From positions 248,001-312,000 of the forward strand of contig NZ_QNUL01000002.1 of the NCBI RefSeq assembly GCF_003383615.1: 64,000 bases of DNA. The letters run 5' to 3'. Of this stretch, positions 9,005 through 17,212 are shown piece after piece. Position 1 is the first letter of the stretch, and each line of letters opens with the position of its first letter. The notes beneath the pieces were generated by a model. The model made no database searches and was not told where the DNA came from. It was given only the letters and a program-made list of their open reading frames with translations. Source of the DNA: Dyadobacter luteus. GTDB lineage: Bacteria; Bacteroidota; Bacteroidia; Cytophagales; Spirosomataceae. The position numbers and the translations under genes were made by a program.

Positions 9005-9344
9005 GATTAATAACCTATTGTCAAAATCTAACAAATAAGCCTAAAATTTAATCCTGGACTTGTTTTTCAACATAGAAGACACCCTCATGACATTCTGTAT
9101 ATACAGATCCATAACAATAACAGAGCAATTAATGGCTCCCTGTGTCTACGGATGTTTTTCTTGCCGTAGTTTTAATCATGCGGACCCTGCTTCTGATGCA
9201 TTCATAGTCTGCCTGCCAGGTCTACTAACATGCTGTAGTTTATCCAAGATCTGCTATAATACTGACTATCGCGGCATGTGAGAACAAGTCATACCCGGCA
9301 GGCATTTTTCTTACATACAATTAAATTCTGATTCTTCGTCCGCT

Positions 9345-12038
9345 TCAATCTATCTTCCTTTCAAAAAGCATCTTATCCAGATGAAACATGGTATCGGTCG
9401 GGTTCGGACCCGAAAAGACCAGGTATATATTATGCCTGCCGGCCGAGGGTTTCAAAGGGATTGTCACCTGCTGCCAACCGGTTTTCAGGTCACTGACCTG
9501 CCCTTTTTCAATGTCAATTGAACCGATTTCAGTTCCGTTAGAAGCATTGGACCGTACAGAAATATGTCCGCCTGCACCGTGCTTTTGCACCCACAGCCGG
9601 ATGGAGCTTATATTTTTCAGATCGATATCGTCGTAGCGGACATACTTCCCATCCCTGATATTGGAAATGTAGGATACGTAACCTGTATTTAATGTCGCGA
9701 TCACCACGCCTACATTACCCTGTGAATAATCTTCCATCTCAATCTGAGGACTACGCAGTACCACATGCACGCCTGCGGTAATGGGCTGGATTGCTTTGTT
9801 GCCCGCATCGGTATAGGATGCCTGCAGCACATAAGCCCCATTGTCTCCCTTGCCTAAATGCTTGTTCAAAGTTAATTTTCCATGCAGGGGCAGCATCGGC
9901 TGCTTCTCATTAAGGTGCAGGATGTAATTTGTAATTTCTGTTGCCTGCTCCAAAGACAGATTAGGGTGGGGGGGCATCGGATAGGAGCCCCAGCTGCCAC
10001 TTCCGCCTTTTATGATTTTTACGGCAAGTACGGATACGGCACCTTTATTTCCTGAGTATTTTGCTGCAATTTCTTTCAGGGAGGGGCCGATCGACCGCGT
10101 CTGCACCGTGTGGCATGCCTTGCAGTCAAGACCGGAATATAACTTCCTTGTCTGGGTATAGCGTACATCTTCGCTACCTGATGAGAGTACGCTGGCCAGG
10201 TCCTTCCCAAAAGGCAGGTAATTAAAAGCGATCTTCAGGCGGTCTTTGGCGATCGGATTGTCCTCCTTGTCACTGACTGATATTTTGTAATCAAACTCAG
10301 CGTTGTCCCAGTAAAAACTTTGATTGGCTTGCGAGACTATTGCCACTTTTGGGGGCTGGTTACCTACCCTGATCTGGGATGCAGTTGTTGCGCTGGCCCC
10401 TTTGGAATCCGTAACAGTGAGTACAACATTATAAATGCCGGCTTTGGTGAATGTATATGTCAGGTCCCTGCCGCTGAATGTGAGGTTACCTATTGTCCAG
10501 CTGTATGAAAGCAGGTCTCCCTGATCAAAATCTTTGGATCCGGTTGCCGAAAGCTTCACTTTTAACGGCACAGCGCCGACCGGATCAGAAATGCTCGCAA
10601 TGGCAACCGGCCTTCTGTTTCCTTCGCTGTATTCTACACGGATAATCCCCGAATCTGTATTTTTTGCAAACCAGTTGGTTCCATAGGCCAGAATGTAAAT
10701 GGACCCGTCTTTGGCAATCTGCATATCCATGGGCGCTACAACGCGGAGCTGAGGCAGAAACGGCTCCATTGCAATATAGTTTCCGTTTTCGTCCATTGTT
10801 ACTGCAAGCATCCATTTTCTGATCCAGTCGTATATCAGTAATTTACCGTTATAATACTGTGGTAATTTGTAGGGGGCTTCCGGATATAAATCACTGTAAT
10901 AAACAGGTCCGGCCATTGCGCTTGCGCCACCGCGGTCTACCAGTGGCCAGCTTTTTGAGGGGCCTTTGCCATACCAGATAAAGGCAGGCTGTGCAGCCGG
11001 TAGATTTTTCAGACCCGTATTGTTTGGTGAACTGTTAACCGGATGTCCGGGGTCTTTTCCCGGGCCTTCTTTTTTTGTTTCAAAATCGTACCTGGGGAAA
11101 ATCTCATTCGCCCCTAAAAAGTAGGGATAACCGAAAAATCCCGGCTGACGGGCCTGGTTGATTTCGTCGTAACTTAGTTTTCCCTCCCGGGCAGCTACTT
11201 CAGTGTCAGGTCCGACATCTCCCCAGTATACGAAGCCGTTTTTGGGATCAACAGACATGCGGAATGGGTTGCGGCAACCCATCACATAAATCTCAGCACG
11301 TGTATTGGCCTGGTTTTTTGCAAAAAGGTTTCCGTCAGGAATAGAGTATGTACCGTCGGGTTCAGGTTTTATTCTCAGTATTTTACCCCGGAGGTCATTG
11401 GTATTTGCAGAGGTTGCCTGTCCATCCGAAAGTTGCCGGCCCGGGCGCTCGTCTGTAGGGTTATGACCTTCAATCTCTTCGGCATTTGTATTGTCGCCGG
11501 TTGAAAGATAAAGTAAGCCTTTCGAGTCAAAGGTCAGATAGCCTGCTGAATGGCAACAGTAAGTCCTTTGAGTGGGAATTTCGAGCAGCACCTTTTTTGA
11601 GCCCATATCCAGTTTTCCTTCCCGGTACACGAAACGGGAAAGTTCACTGACATGTTTGTCTCCTCCGAGTCCATAGTAGAGATAGATCCAGTTGTTTTTT
11701 TCATAGTCCGGATCCGCTGCCACACCCAGCAAACCGTCTTCTATCCCGCTAAAAACATTCAGATGGGCAACTGTACTGAGTTTTTTATCCTTTGCATTGT
11801 AAAGCCTGAGTGCCCCTTTCCTTTCGGCAACAAGAACATCGTAGTCAGGTAGAATCGCCATTTGCATCGGTTCATCAAAACCTGAAGCCAATGTGCTGTA
11901 ACTGAACCGGGTAGAGTCCGGCTTTTCTGACTGTACGTAACAGCTGGTCACAGAGATTTGTCTTTGTGTTTTTTCTGTGTAAAAAAGCAGCGACAGCAAG
12001 CCGAGCAGTCCGGCTGTCCAAAGTTTATAACTGGTCAA
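9345..12038 (-). CDS. PQQ-dependent sugar dehydrogenase / PKD / cytochrome c / CBM6-like fusion
   Basis: An 897-residue secreted protein. After a short hydrophobic N-terminus comes a six-bladed propeller typical of soluble glucose/sorbosone dehydrogenases (VLVAERKGALRLYN, GLLGVAADPDYEKNNWIYLY, LRGKILRIKPEPDG, RNPFRMSVDPKNGF). A PKD domain follows (about 490-565; GDLLSYSWTIG). Next is a class I cytochrome c with CKACH near residues 634-638 and a candidate Met ligand in YPMPPHP. The last about 130 residues resemble a CBM6-like carbohydrate-binding module. The layout suggests oxidation of a sugar or polyol, electron transfer through the attached haem, and binding to a polymer. It is the last gene of the first SusCD operon. 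Confidence 0.88.
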   Translation of the reverse strand: MTSYKLWTAGLLGLLSLLFYTEKTQRQISVTSCYVQSEKPDSTRFSYSTLASGFDEPMQMAILPDYDVLVAERKGALRLYNAKDKKLSTVAHLNVFSGIEDGLLGVAADPDYEKNNWIYLYYGLGGDKHVSELSRFVYREGKLDMGSKKVLLEIPTQRTYCCHSAGYLTFDSKGLLYLSTGDNTNAEEIEGHNPTDERPGRQLSDGQATSANTNDLRGKILRIKPEPDGTYSIPDGNLFAKNQANTRAEIYVMGCRNPFRMSVDPKNGFVYWGDVGPDTEVAAREGKLSYDEINQARQPGFFGYPYFLGANEIFPRYDFETKKEGPGKDPGHPVNSSPNNTGLKNLPAAQPAFIWYGKGPSKSWPLVDRGGASAMAGPVYYSDLYPEAPYKLPQYYNGKLLIYDWIRKWMLAVTMDENGNYIAMEPFLPQLRVVAPMDMQIAKDGSIYILAYGTNWFAKNTDSGIIRVEYSEGNRRPVAIASISDPVGAVPLKVKLSATGSKDFDQGDLLSYSWTIGNLTFSGRDLTYTFTKAGIYNVVLTVTDSKGASATTASQIRVGNQPPKVAIVSQANQSFYWDNAEFDYKISVSDKEDNPIAKDRLKIAFNYLPFGKDLASVLSSGSEDVRYTQTRKLYSGLDCKACHTVQTRSIGPSLKEIAAKYSGNKGAVSVLAVKIIKGGSGSWGSYPMPPHPNLSLEQATEITNYILHLNEKQPMLPLHGKLTLNKHLGKGDNGAYVLQASYTDAGNKAIQPITAGVHVVLRSPQIEMEDYSQGNVGVVIATLNTGYVSYISNIRDGKYVRYDDIDLKNISSIRLWVQKHGAGGHISVRSNASNGTEIGSIDIEKGQVSDLKTGWQQVTIPLKPSAGRHNIYLVFSGPNPTDTMFHLDKMLFERKID

Positions 12039-12080
12039 AATTTTAACGGTTTGGTTAAGGAATCTAAAAAGGAAAAGGAT

Positions 12081-12908
12081 TTATTTTTTCTTTATAACCA
12101 TTACCAGCGGCAGGTGATCGGATGCATAAGTTTCTGAAACGGTTTTATAGGAAAGCTTGTCATATTTTTTTTGCGCTTTCCGGCTCAAAAGAATATAATC
12201 CAGGGTTTTGCCAGGATTATCTGCAGGGAACGTAAGCGGGCACTGCCAGCAAGGAATTTCAAGATATTTACCCAGCTTCTGTATGATGGCGTTGTCGGGT
12301 GTTGTGTTCAGGTCAGCACCCAGGACGATGGGCAATCTGTTATATTTTTGAAGTATTTTGTTGAGCTGCGCGATCTGATAGCTGCGTTGCTGGTCACTGA
12401 GGTGATCCAGATGGGCCGATACAAATGTCATTTTACCCAAATTGGTTTTTACAGTGATCAAAGCGACTGCACGAATTTCGTTTTCCGGATTCGTTGAGAT
12501 AACATTCAGACGAAAGCTTTTACTCTTTTTGATCGGAAACCGGGAAAGTATGCCCACACCGTAATCACCGTTGCTGCGGTCAACTGCTTTTGAAAAGTGA
12601 TAGTACATTCCGGTAAGCTCTGCAAGTTTTCTGGCCTGGTTGATGTCCTTTCCGGACCGGTCAGTAAAAGCATCGACTTCCTGCAAAGCAACAAGGTCCG
12701 GTTTCTGTTTTCGTATCACTTCCGCAGTAGCAGCCAGGTCTGTATAGCCCCATCCCTTTGAGGGGGGACTGGCAATCCGGATGTTGTAAGACATCACTTT
12801 GAGCGAGTCAGTAGCAGAGCCGGCATTTTGCGCCTGTGCCGGTAGCTGTGGCTGTAATGCCAGCAGTATTAGCAGGCACAGAAGAAGCTGTTTGGTCGAA
12901 GCGGTCAT
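12081..12908 (-). CDS. Secreted endonuclease/exonuclease/phosphatase-family protein
   Basis: A 275-residue protein with a signal peptide of about 26 residues. It has the EEP fold motifs in order: MSYNIR (metal-ligand Asn), LVALQEVD (metal-ligand Glu), SAHLDHLS, GADLNTTPDN, DYILLSR and the C-terminal SDHLPLV with the catalytic Asp-His pair. Members cleave phosphodiester or phosphomonoester bonds in nucleic acids, inositol phosphates or sphingomyelin, and the exact substrate cannot be read from the sequence. It sits between the metallophosphoesterase and the PQQ fusion gene, so the locus has two extracytoplasmic phosphoesterases of unrelated fold. Confidence 0.9.
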   Translation of the reverse strand: MTASTKQLLLCLLILLALQPQLPAQAQNAGSATDSLKVMSYNIRIASPPSKGWGYTDLAATAEVIRKQKPDLVALQEVDAFTDRSGKDINQARKLAELTGMYYHFSKAVDRSNGDYGVGILSRFPIKKSKSFRLNVISTNPENEIRAVALITVKTNLGKMTFVSAHLDHLSDQQRSYQIAQLNKILQKYNRLPIVLGADLNTTPDNAIIQKLGKYLEIPCWQCPLTFPADNPGKTLDYILLSRKAQKKYDKLSYKTVSETYASDHLPLVMVIKKK

Positions 12909-12979
12909 TTTTTAATGTTTAGTGTCGGACAAAATGCCTGATTGGCCGGTGGCGTCAGTTGTCTGGAAATAGGCCGCAC

Positions 12980-14095
12980 TCATTCAATGTAGAATTCGTA
13001 CTGGTCATAAGAGGCGGTACGCCATGCCAAATGTCTTGTAGAAGGAGATATGGCAAACAAAGGGGAGAAGGTTCTGACCTTTACGGTCTTCTGGTCCGGT
13101 AAAAATTCCAGAATTCTTATCCAGCCATCACCTCCGTTGCCACGCCAGTTTCCACCTTCATTTTGCGCATTAAAGAGCATTTGATTAACCACTTTTCCGG
13201 CACCATTTTCGTCGGTGCGGAAACCTACATGTCCGGCATGGGTTGGCTGGTCGATAACATGGCCGCAAATCACCATTCCGATATTTGAGGACGGCCTGAC
13301 AAGTGAGTCCCAAAGCTGCCTGCCAAGTGTAACATCGGTAAAACCGGGAGGATAGTCCTCTTTAACGATATGTTCGTTGTCTTTAACTGTGGATCTGATG
13401 TAACTGTGCGTGAGTATCAACCCCAAATGGTTTTTGAATTGCGCGCGTGCCGATACGCTCCTGGCCCAGTCAACAATTGTTTTTCTGGGGGCAAATTCAA
13501 GAGAGAAAATGAGCATTGGTTTACCGAATGCAGGTTTAAATTCATAACAGGCATTTTCCAGAGTTTTTACGCCTTGGCCGTTTGCTGCCATTTCGACAAG
13601 AATTTTCTTGTTCAAAGCATTTTTATCGAGTGGAAAATAGCTGTTGAACTGCGAGTATCGGTTTTCGCTGCTGCCTGTTCCATAATCATGGTTACCTGTG
13701 CAAAGAATGTAGGGGACTTTTCCATCCAGCTTTCCGAATGCATTGCTGACAGCTTCCCACTGGGAGGTGCTTAGCTGATCGCCGTTTTCCTTTGTCAGCT
13801 CTGTAATGTAATTCTGTTCGACCAAATCGCCTGTGCATAGCACCATTCCGATGTTCAGCTTTTCGCGGTTGTCCTCTATCCAGGAGGTGATAAGCCCGAG
13901 CAGTGGCTGATTTCGTTTGAACTTGGTATACCCTTGCGTATCCGGCACGATCACAACAGACCACGATCCTTTTTCAGTGAGAGCAGGAGCCGTATATTGC
14001 TGGGCATGAGTGGAAAAGGTAAGAAATACAAGGGCAAGCCCAATCCCGATTACCGAAAACTGTTTCGGTATTAACCTGTGAATGTTCATCTTCAT
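12980..14095 (-). CDS. Secreted calcineurin-like metallophosphoesterase
   Basis: A 371-residue protein with a signal peptide of about 31 residues. The five metallophosphoesterase blocks are visible: VPDTQGYT, CTGDLVEQN, CTGNHDYG, LTHSYI and GHVIDQPTHAGH. They supply the Asp, His and Asn ligands of a dinuclear metal centre. Such proteins hydrolyse phosphomonoesters or diesters in the periplasm or at the surface. The gene is inside the first SusCD operon, directly after the DUF5018-like lipoprotein, so its substrate is probably imported by, or released for, that transporter. Confidence 0.9.
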   Translation of the reverse strand: MKMNIHRLIPKQFSVIGIGLALVFLTFSTHAQQYTAPALTEKGSWSVVIVPDTQGYTKFKRNQPLLGLITSWIEDNREKLNIGMVLCTGDLVEQNYITELTKENGDQLSTSQWEAVSNAFGKLDGKVPYILCTGNHDYGTGSSENRYSQFNSYFPLDKNALNKKILVEMAANGQGVKTLENACYEFKPAFGKPMLIFSLEFAPRKTIVDWARSVSARAQFKNHLGLILTHSYIRSTVKDNEHIVKEDYPPGFTDVTLGRQLWDSLVRPSSNIGMVICGHVIDQPTHAGHVGFRTDENGAGKVVNQMLFNAQNEGGNWRGNGGDGWIRILEFLPDQKTVKVRTFSPLFAISPSTRHLAWRTASYDQYEFYIE

Positions 14096-14146
14096 TAAGG
14101 GATAAGCAGCTTCCCGGCATCACTGGCCGGGAAGCTGTTGTCAAAT

Positions 14147-15550
14147 TTAAGGCTTGTTGTACTTCATTTTGTAAACCATGATACCTGATGTGGTGACAGC
14201 ATTGGTAGCCATAGTTGCGTAAAAGTAGATTTCATCACCTCTTACGTCGGCCACTATGTCGCCATAACGGTTGTAATTGGTGCCACCATATGCCTCGGAT
14301 TCAAACAGCATAAAATCAGAATAGCCACCTGCACCGGGAAGAAGGCTGAATCTGGTAGGGTCCTTTGTCTGGAATACCTTCACGTGCGTTGCATCCCATG
14401 CATAGTAGCCCTGTGTGAGCATGGATGTAAATTCTTCTCCTTGCAAAGTGAAAGTATCAAAACCCAATACTTTGTAATAGTGATTTTGTTTGGCCATTGC
14501 AGTCACTTCCATGTCAGGTGTAAAGGACACAAAGCGGCTTCCCTGTGTCAGGTTTGGATCCGCAGCATTGTAGTTGCAATAAGTAAAGTAGTGCTCTGAG
14601 TTTGGGTCCAGCGACTTACGTTGTACAGCGGCAAAAGTCCATGCTTCGGCAGCGGCGTAACGCATAATGGTGGGTTCCTGTTTTAGCGCAACGCCGTCAA
14701 GGAATTCCCAATAGTATATGCTGTTATTGCCATTGGTGGTTGCATATACGAAGGCCTTACCATTTTTCAGGTTCCCGATCACGCTCACTTTACGGCCTAA
14801 ATTGACCGGGCACCCGGCAGCTGCTGTGTAATTCAGTATTTGTTTTGGTTCACTGTCCACATTGTCATAATAGTAAACCACAAACCCGGCAGAGTAAATG
14901 TTATAACGGTTAATGATGAAATGACCTGCATCATCTGCGGTAACCTGCATACAATAGGTAGTAGGAGGAGCTATTGACTTTACAAGCTCGCCTGTATTCT
15001 TGTTTAAAACGCGAATTCCGTTATCCGGCCCGGTTGCCCCGCCATTAAAATCAGCAACAAGCAAATATTCACCGGCAACCGCTAAACCGGAAATGTTGGT
15101 TCTTTTAATGCCGAGAACATCACTGGTTTTAAACCAGAGTTTTGAGAAAACAGTCTTGGGAAGACTCGGCACCACTTTTACGATGAACCGTGCCACAGAT
15201 CCGTCAGAATTGGTTACCTTGATATGTACCGGTTTTGTGAAGTCCATGATCCCGCCAAGCGCCGGTTCAATAATGCTGTTGTGATCCAGGCTCGCAAATG
15301 GTTTAAGCTGACTGGGATCCAGGGGATGCTCTTCAGTTGAAGGTACTTTAACCGTAATGGTATCTCCGTCCCGGTAAGGGCCGGCCACTGTGGCCGCATA
15401 TTCTGTTGGCTGATTTGGAACCGCTACTGAAAAATTCATCAGCCCCTTTCTGGCAGTAACACCTTTATTGAGATCCGCCTGCTCACAGGAAAAAAGCAGT
15501 ATCATGCATCCAAGCCAGCATGCAGTCTGATATATATATGATCGTTTCAT
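14147..15550 (-). CDS. DUF5018-like surface lipoprotein of the SusCD locus
   Basis: A 467-residue protein with a lipobox-type signal (ILLFSC, lipidated Cys near 22). Residues about 35-135 form an Ig-like domain that treats values as a sum of terms (DGDTITVKVPSTEEHP), as in DUF5018 proteins. The rest looks like a beta-propeller-type domain (ISGLAVAGEYLLVADFNG). By position, immediately downstream of SusD, it should be a surface glycan- or ligand-binding protein. The ligand is unknown. The family name is from memory of similar loci and is less certain than the lipoprotein call. Confidence 0.75.
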   Translation of the reverse strand: MKRSYIYQTACWLGCMILLFSCEQADLNKGVTARKGLMNFSVAVPNQPTEYAATVAGPYRDGDTITVKVPSTEEHPLDPSQLKPFASLDHNSIIEPALGGIMDFTKPVHIKVTNSDGSVARFIVKVVPSLPKTVFSKLWFKTSDVLGIKRTNISGLAVAGEYLLVADFNGGATGPDNGIRVLNKNTGELVKSIAPPTTYCMQVTADDAGHFIINRYNIYSAGFVVYYYDNVDSEPKQILNYTAAAGCPVNLGRKVSVIGNLKNGKAFVYATTNGNNSIYYWEFLDGVALKQEPTIMRYAAAEAWTFAAVQRKSLDPNSEHYFTYCNYNAADPNLTQGSRFVSFTPDMEVTAMAKQNHYYKVLGFDTFTLQGEEFTSMLTQGYYAWDATHVKVFQTKDPTRFSLLPGAGGYSDFMLFESEAYGGTNYNRYGDIVADVRGDEIYFYATMATNAVTTSGIMVYKMKYNKP

Positions 15551-15582
15551 TTTTTGCTTATTGATTTAGAATACAGGATCTT

Positions 15583-17178
15583 TTACTTCCACTCGTCAAA
15601 TTGCTCAACCAGCGCGTTCCGCTGCAACTCAACAGAGGGTATCGGAAAGCGGTTATAGCGCGGTAGATAGATGCGCTTTCTGCCGTTATCAGCATCCACC
15701 TCTTTATAGGTGAATGTGCCGGCAGGTGCAGCAACAGGGACGCGTCCTGTAATCATGATGCCATTCAGTGCTGTTCTGGCAAGGTCCCATCGGCGAAGGT
15801 CCCAGTAACGATGCCCCTCGAAAGCGAGTTCAATCATACGTTCGTGACGAAGCAGCTTCATGAAATCCTCTTTGCTGCCTGCGGTCAGGTCCTGTTTAAA
15901 ACCTGCTCTTTTACGTACTTTGTTGAGTGCTTCAAGCGCGCCGGACAAGTTGCCCTGCTCGGCCATTGCTTCTGCCTTTATCAAAAGTATTTCGGCGTAA
16001 CGCATGAAGTAAAAAGTGAACTCTCCCGGCTGGAACCCAAGATCCTGTGTTTTAACGCTTCCATCAAAAAACTTTCTCATGTAGTATCCTGTGCTGGTCG
16101 TGCCCCCGCCTATCGCATACCCGTCTACGCCGCCTTCAACTGTACTGATCGTGCGGCCCTTCCAGGATGCACCGTTGTAAAGAATGGAAGCATAGAAACG
16201 AGGCTCCCGGCCTTCATAGGGTTTTTTGGCCTTGGCTGTATCAGCCCAGCTGAAACCGCTTCCATCTGCCATCTGATACTGCGAAACCAGATTTTCGGTA
16301 GGGCTTATCTGCGCGTATCCCTTATCTCCGGGAGGGCAGAAGAAATAGTCAAATGAATAACCAAAGTTGGGTGACGAGTAGGCAAATTCCAGAATACTTT
16401 CCTTGTTTTCCAGGTGCTGGGCACGCTTCATCTGAAACAGCTTTTCGTAGTCAGGGTACAAATCATAAAGTCCCAGTCCGTCCAGCGCTGTTATGGCCTC
16501 TGTTACAACATTCCAGCGTTTTGCATACAACATCGCTCTTGCCTTTAATCCAAGGGCAGCTCCCTTTGTAAGTTTTCCGGCTTTGGTAGCTGGCACAGTG
16601 GCTGGCAGGTTTGCAGCTGCAAAATCAAGATCTGTTGAAACAAAATTCCATACTTCTTCCGGTGTGCTCAAAGACCGCTGTGAACCATCAGGCAGTTTAT
16701 CATAAATTATGATGCTTGCCCCGTAACGTTTTGCAAGCTCAAAGTTGACGTAAGCTCTGAAAAAGCGGACTTCAGCTTCTGCCCGCAATTTGATATCTGC
16801 TGGTAACCTGTCACCATTTGTCTTGATACCATCCAAAAACTCGTTGCAGGTCCTGATCCAGTTATAGCCCCAGTCCCAGTTGCCAAGGGGATTTTCGCCG
16901 GGAGTAATAAAGGATGAGCCGAGCGCGAAAAGGTTTGAGCTTTCGGAAGGGGTATTCTTTTTTAGAATATCTGCGAAAGCATCCTGATTTACATGAGATG
17001 TATAGTAGGTTTGTCCGATGAGCGGGTAGAACTTATTCAAAGAGAGTTCAAGGTTTGCCTCACTTGACCAGGCAACCTGCTCGCCGTATACATCCGTAAG
17101 CTCAGGGTCAATATTACAGCCTGATAACACCATTAGGAACCCGACTGTAAACAGGTTGATTTTAGTAAAGAATTTCAT
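15583..17178 (-). CDS. RagB/SusD-family nutrient-uptake outer-membrane lipoprotein
   Basis: A 531-residue lipoprotein (signal MKFFTKINLFTVGFLMVLSG followed by the lipidated Cys). It has the SusD tetratricopeptide scaffold, with EVRFFRAYVNFELAKRYG in the first half. The C-terminal hallmark is LRHERMIELAFEGHRYWDLR followed by the terminal LPRYNRFPIPSVE. SusD lids the SusC barrel and captures the ligand at the cell surface. It lies 34 bases downstream of its SusC partner on the same strand. Confidence 0.95.
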   Translation of the reverse strand: MKFFTKINLFTVGFLMVLSGCNIDPELTDVYGEQVAWSSEANLELSLNKFYPLIGQTYYTSHVNQDAFADILKKNTPSESSNLFALGSSFITPGENPLGNWDWGYNWIRTCNEFLDGIKTNGDRLPADIKLRAEAEVRFFRAYVNFELAKRYGASIIIYDKLPDGSQRSLSTPEEVWNFVSTDLDFAAANLPATVPATKAGKLTKGAALGLKARAMLYAKRWNVVTEAITALDGLGLYDLYPDYEKLFQMKRAQHLENKESILEFAYSSPNFGYSFDYFFCPPGDKGYAQISPTENLVSQYQMADGSGFSWADTAKAKKPYEGREPRFYASILYNGASWKGRTISTVEGGVDGYAIGGGTTSTGYYMRKFFDGSVKTQDLGFQPGEFTFYFMRYAEILLIKAEAMAEQGNLSGALEALNKVRKRAGFKQDLTAGSKEDFMKLLRHERMIELAFEGHRYWDLRRWDLARTALNGIMITGRVPVAAPAGTFTYKEVDADNGRKRIYLPRYNRFPIPSVELQRNALVEQFDEWK

Positions 17179-17212
17179 GATATATAAGTGGTAATATATG
17201 AAAGCCAGTTAG

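Larger units (their letters stand above)
7634..9075 (+). mobile_element. IS110-family insertion sequence, limits approximate
   Basis: The element is identified by its DEDD transposase. Its limits are uncertain because IS110 elements usually lack terminal inverted repeats and target duplications. A weak inverted match, atgtttgaaaa (7635-7645) against ttttcaacat (9064-9073), could be a subterminal repeat pair of the kind seen in the IS1111 subgroup. The enclosed length of about 1.44 kb is normal for the family. About 80 bases precede and 300 bases follow the coding region, and the latter contain strong stem-loops. Confidence 0.55.

Noticed and set aside
9060..9281. A 73-residue plus-strand frame downstream of the IS element
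   Set aside because: Composition is Cys/Ser-rich without domain character, and it overlaps the presumed IS end. There is no support as a gene.
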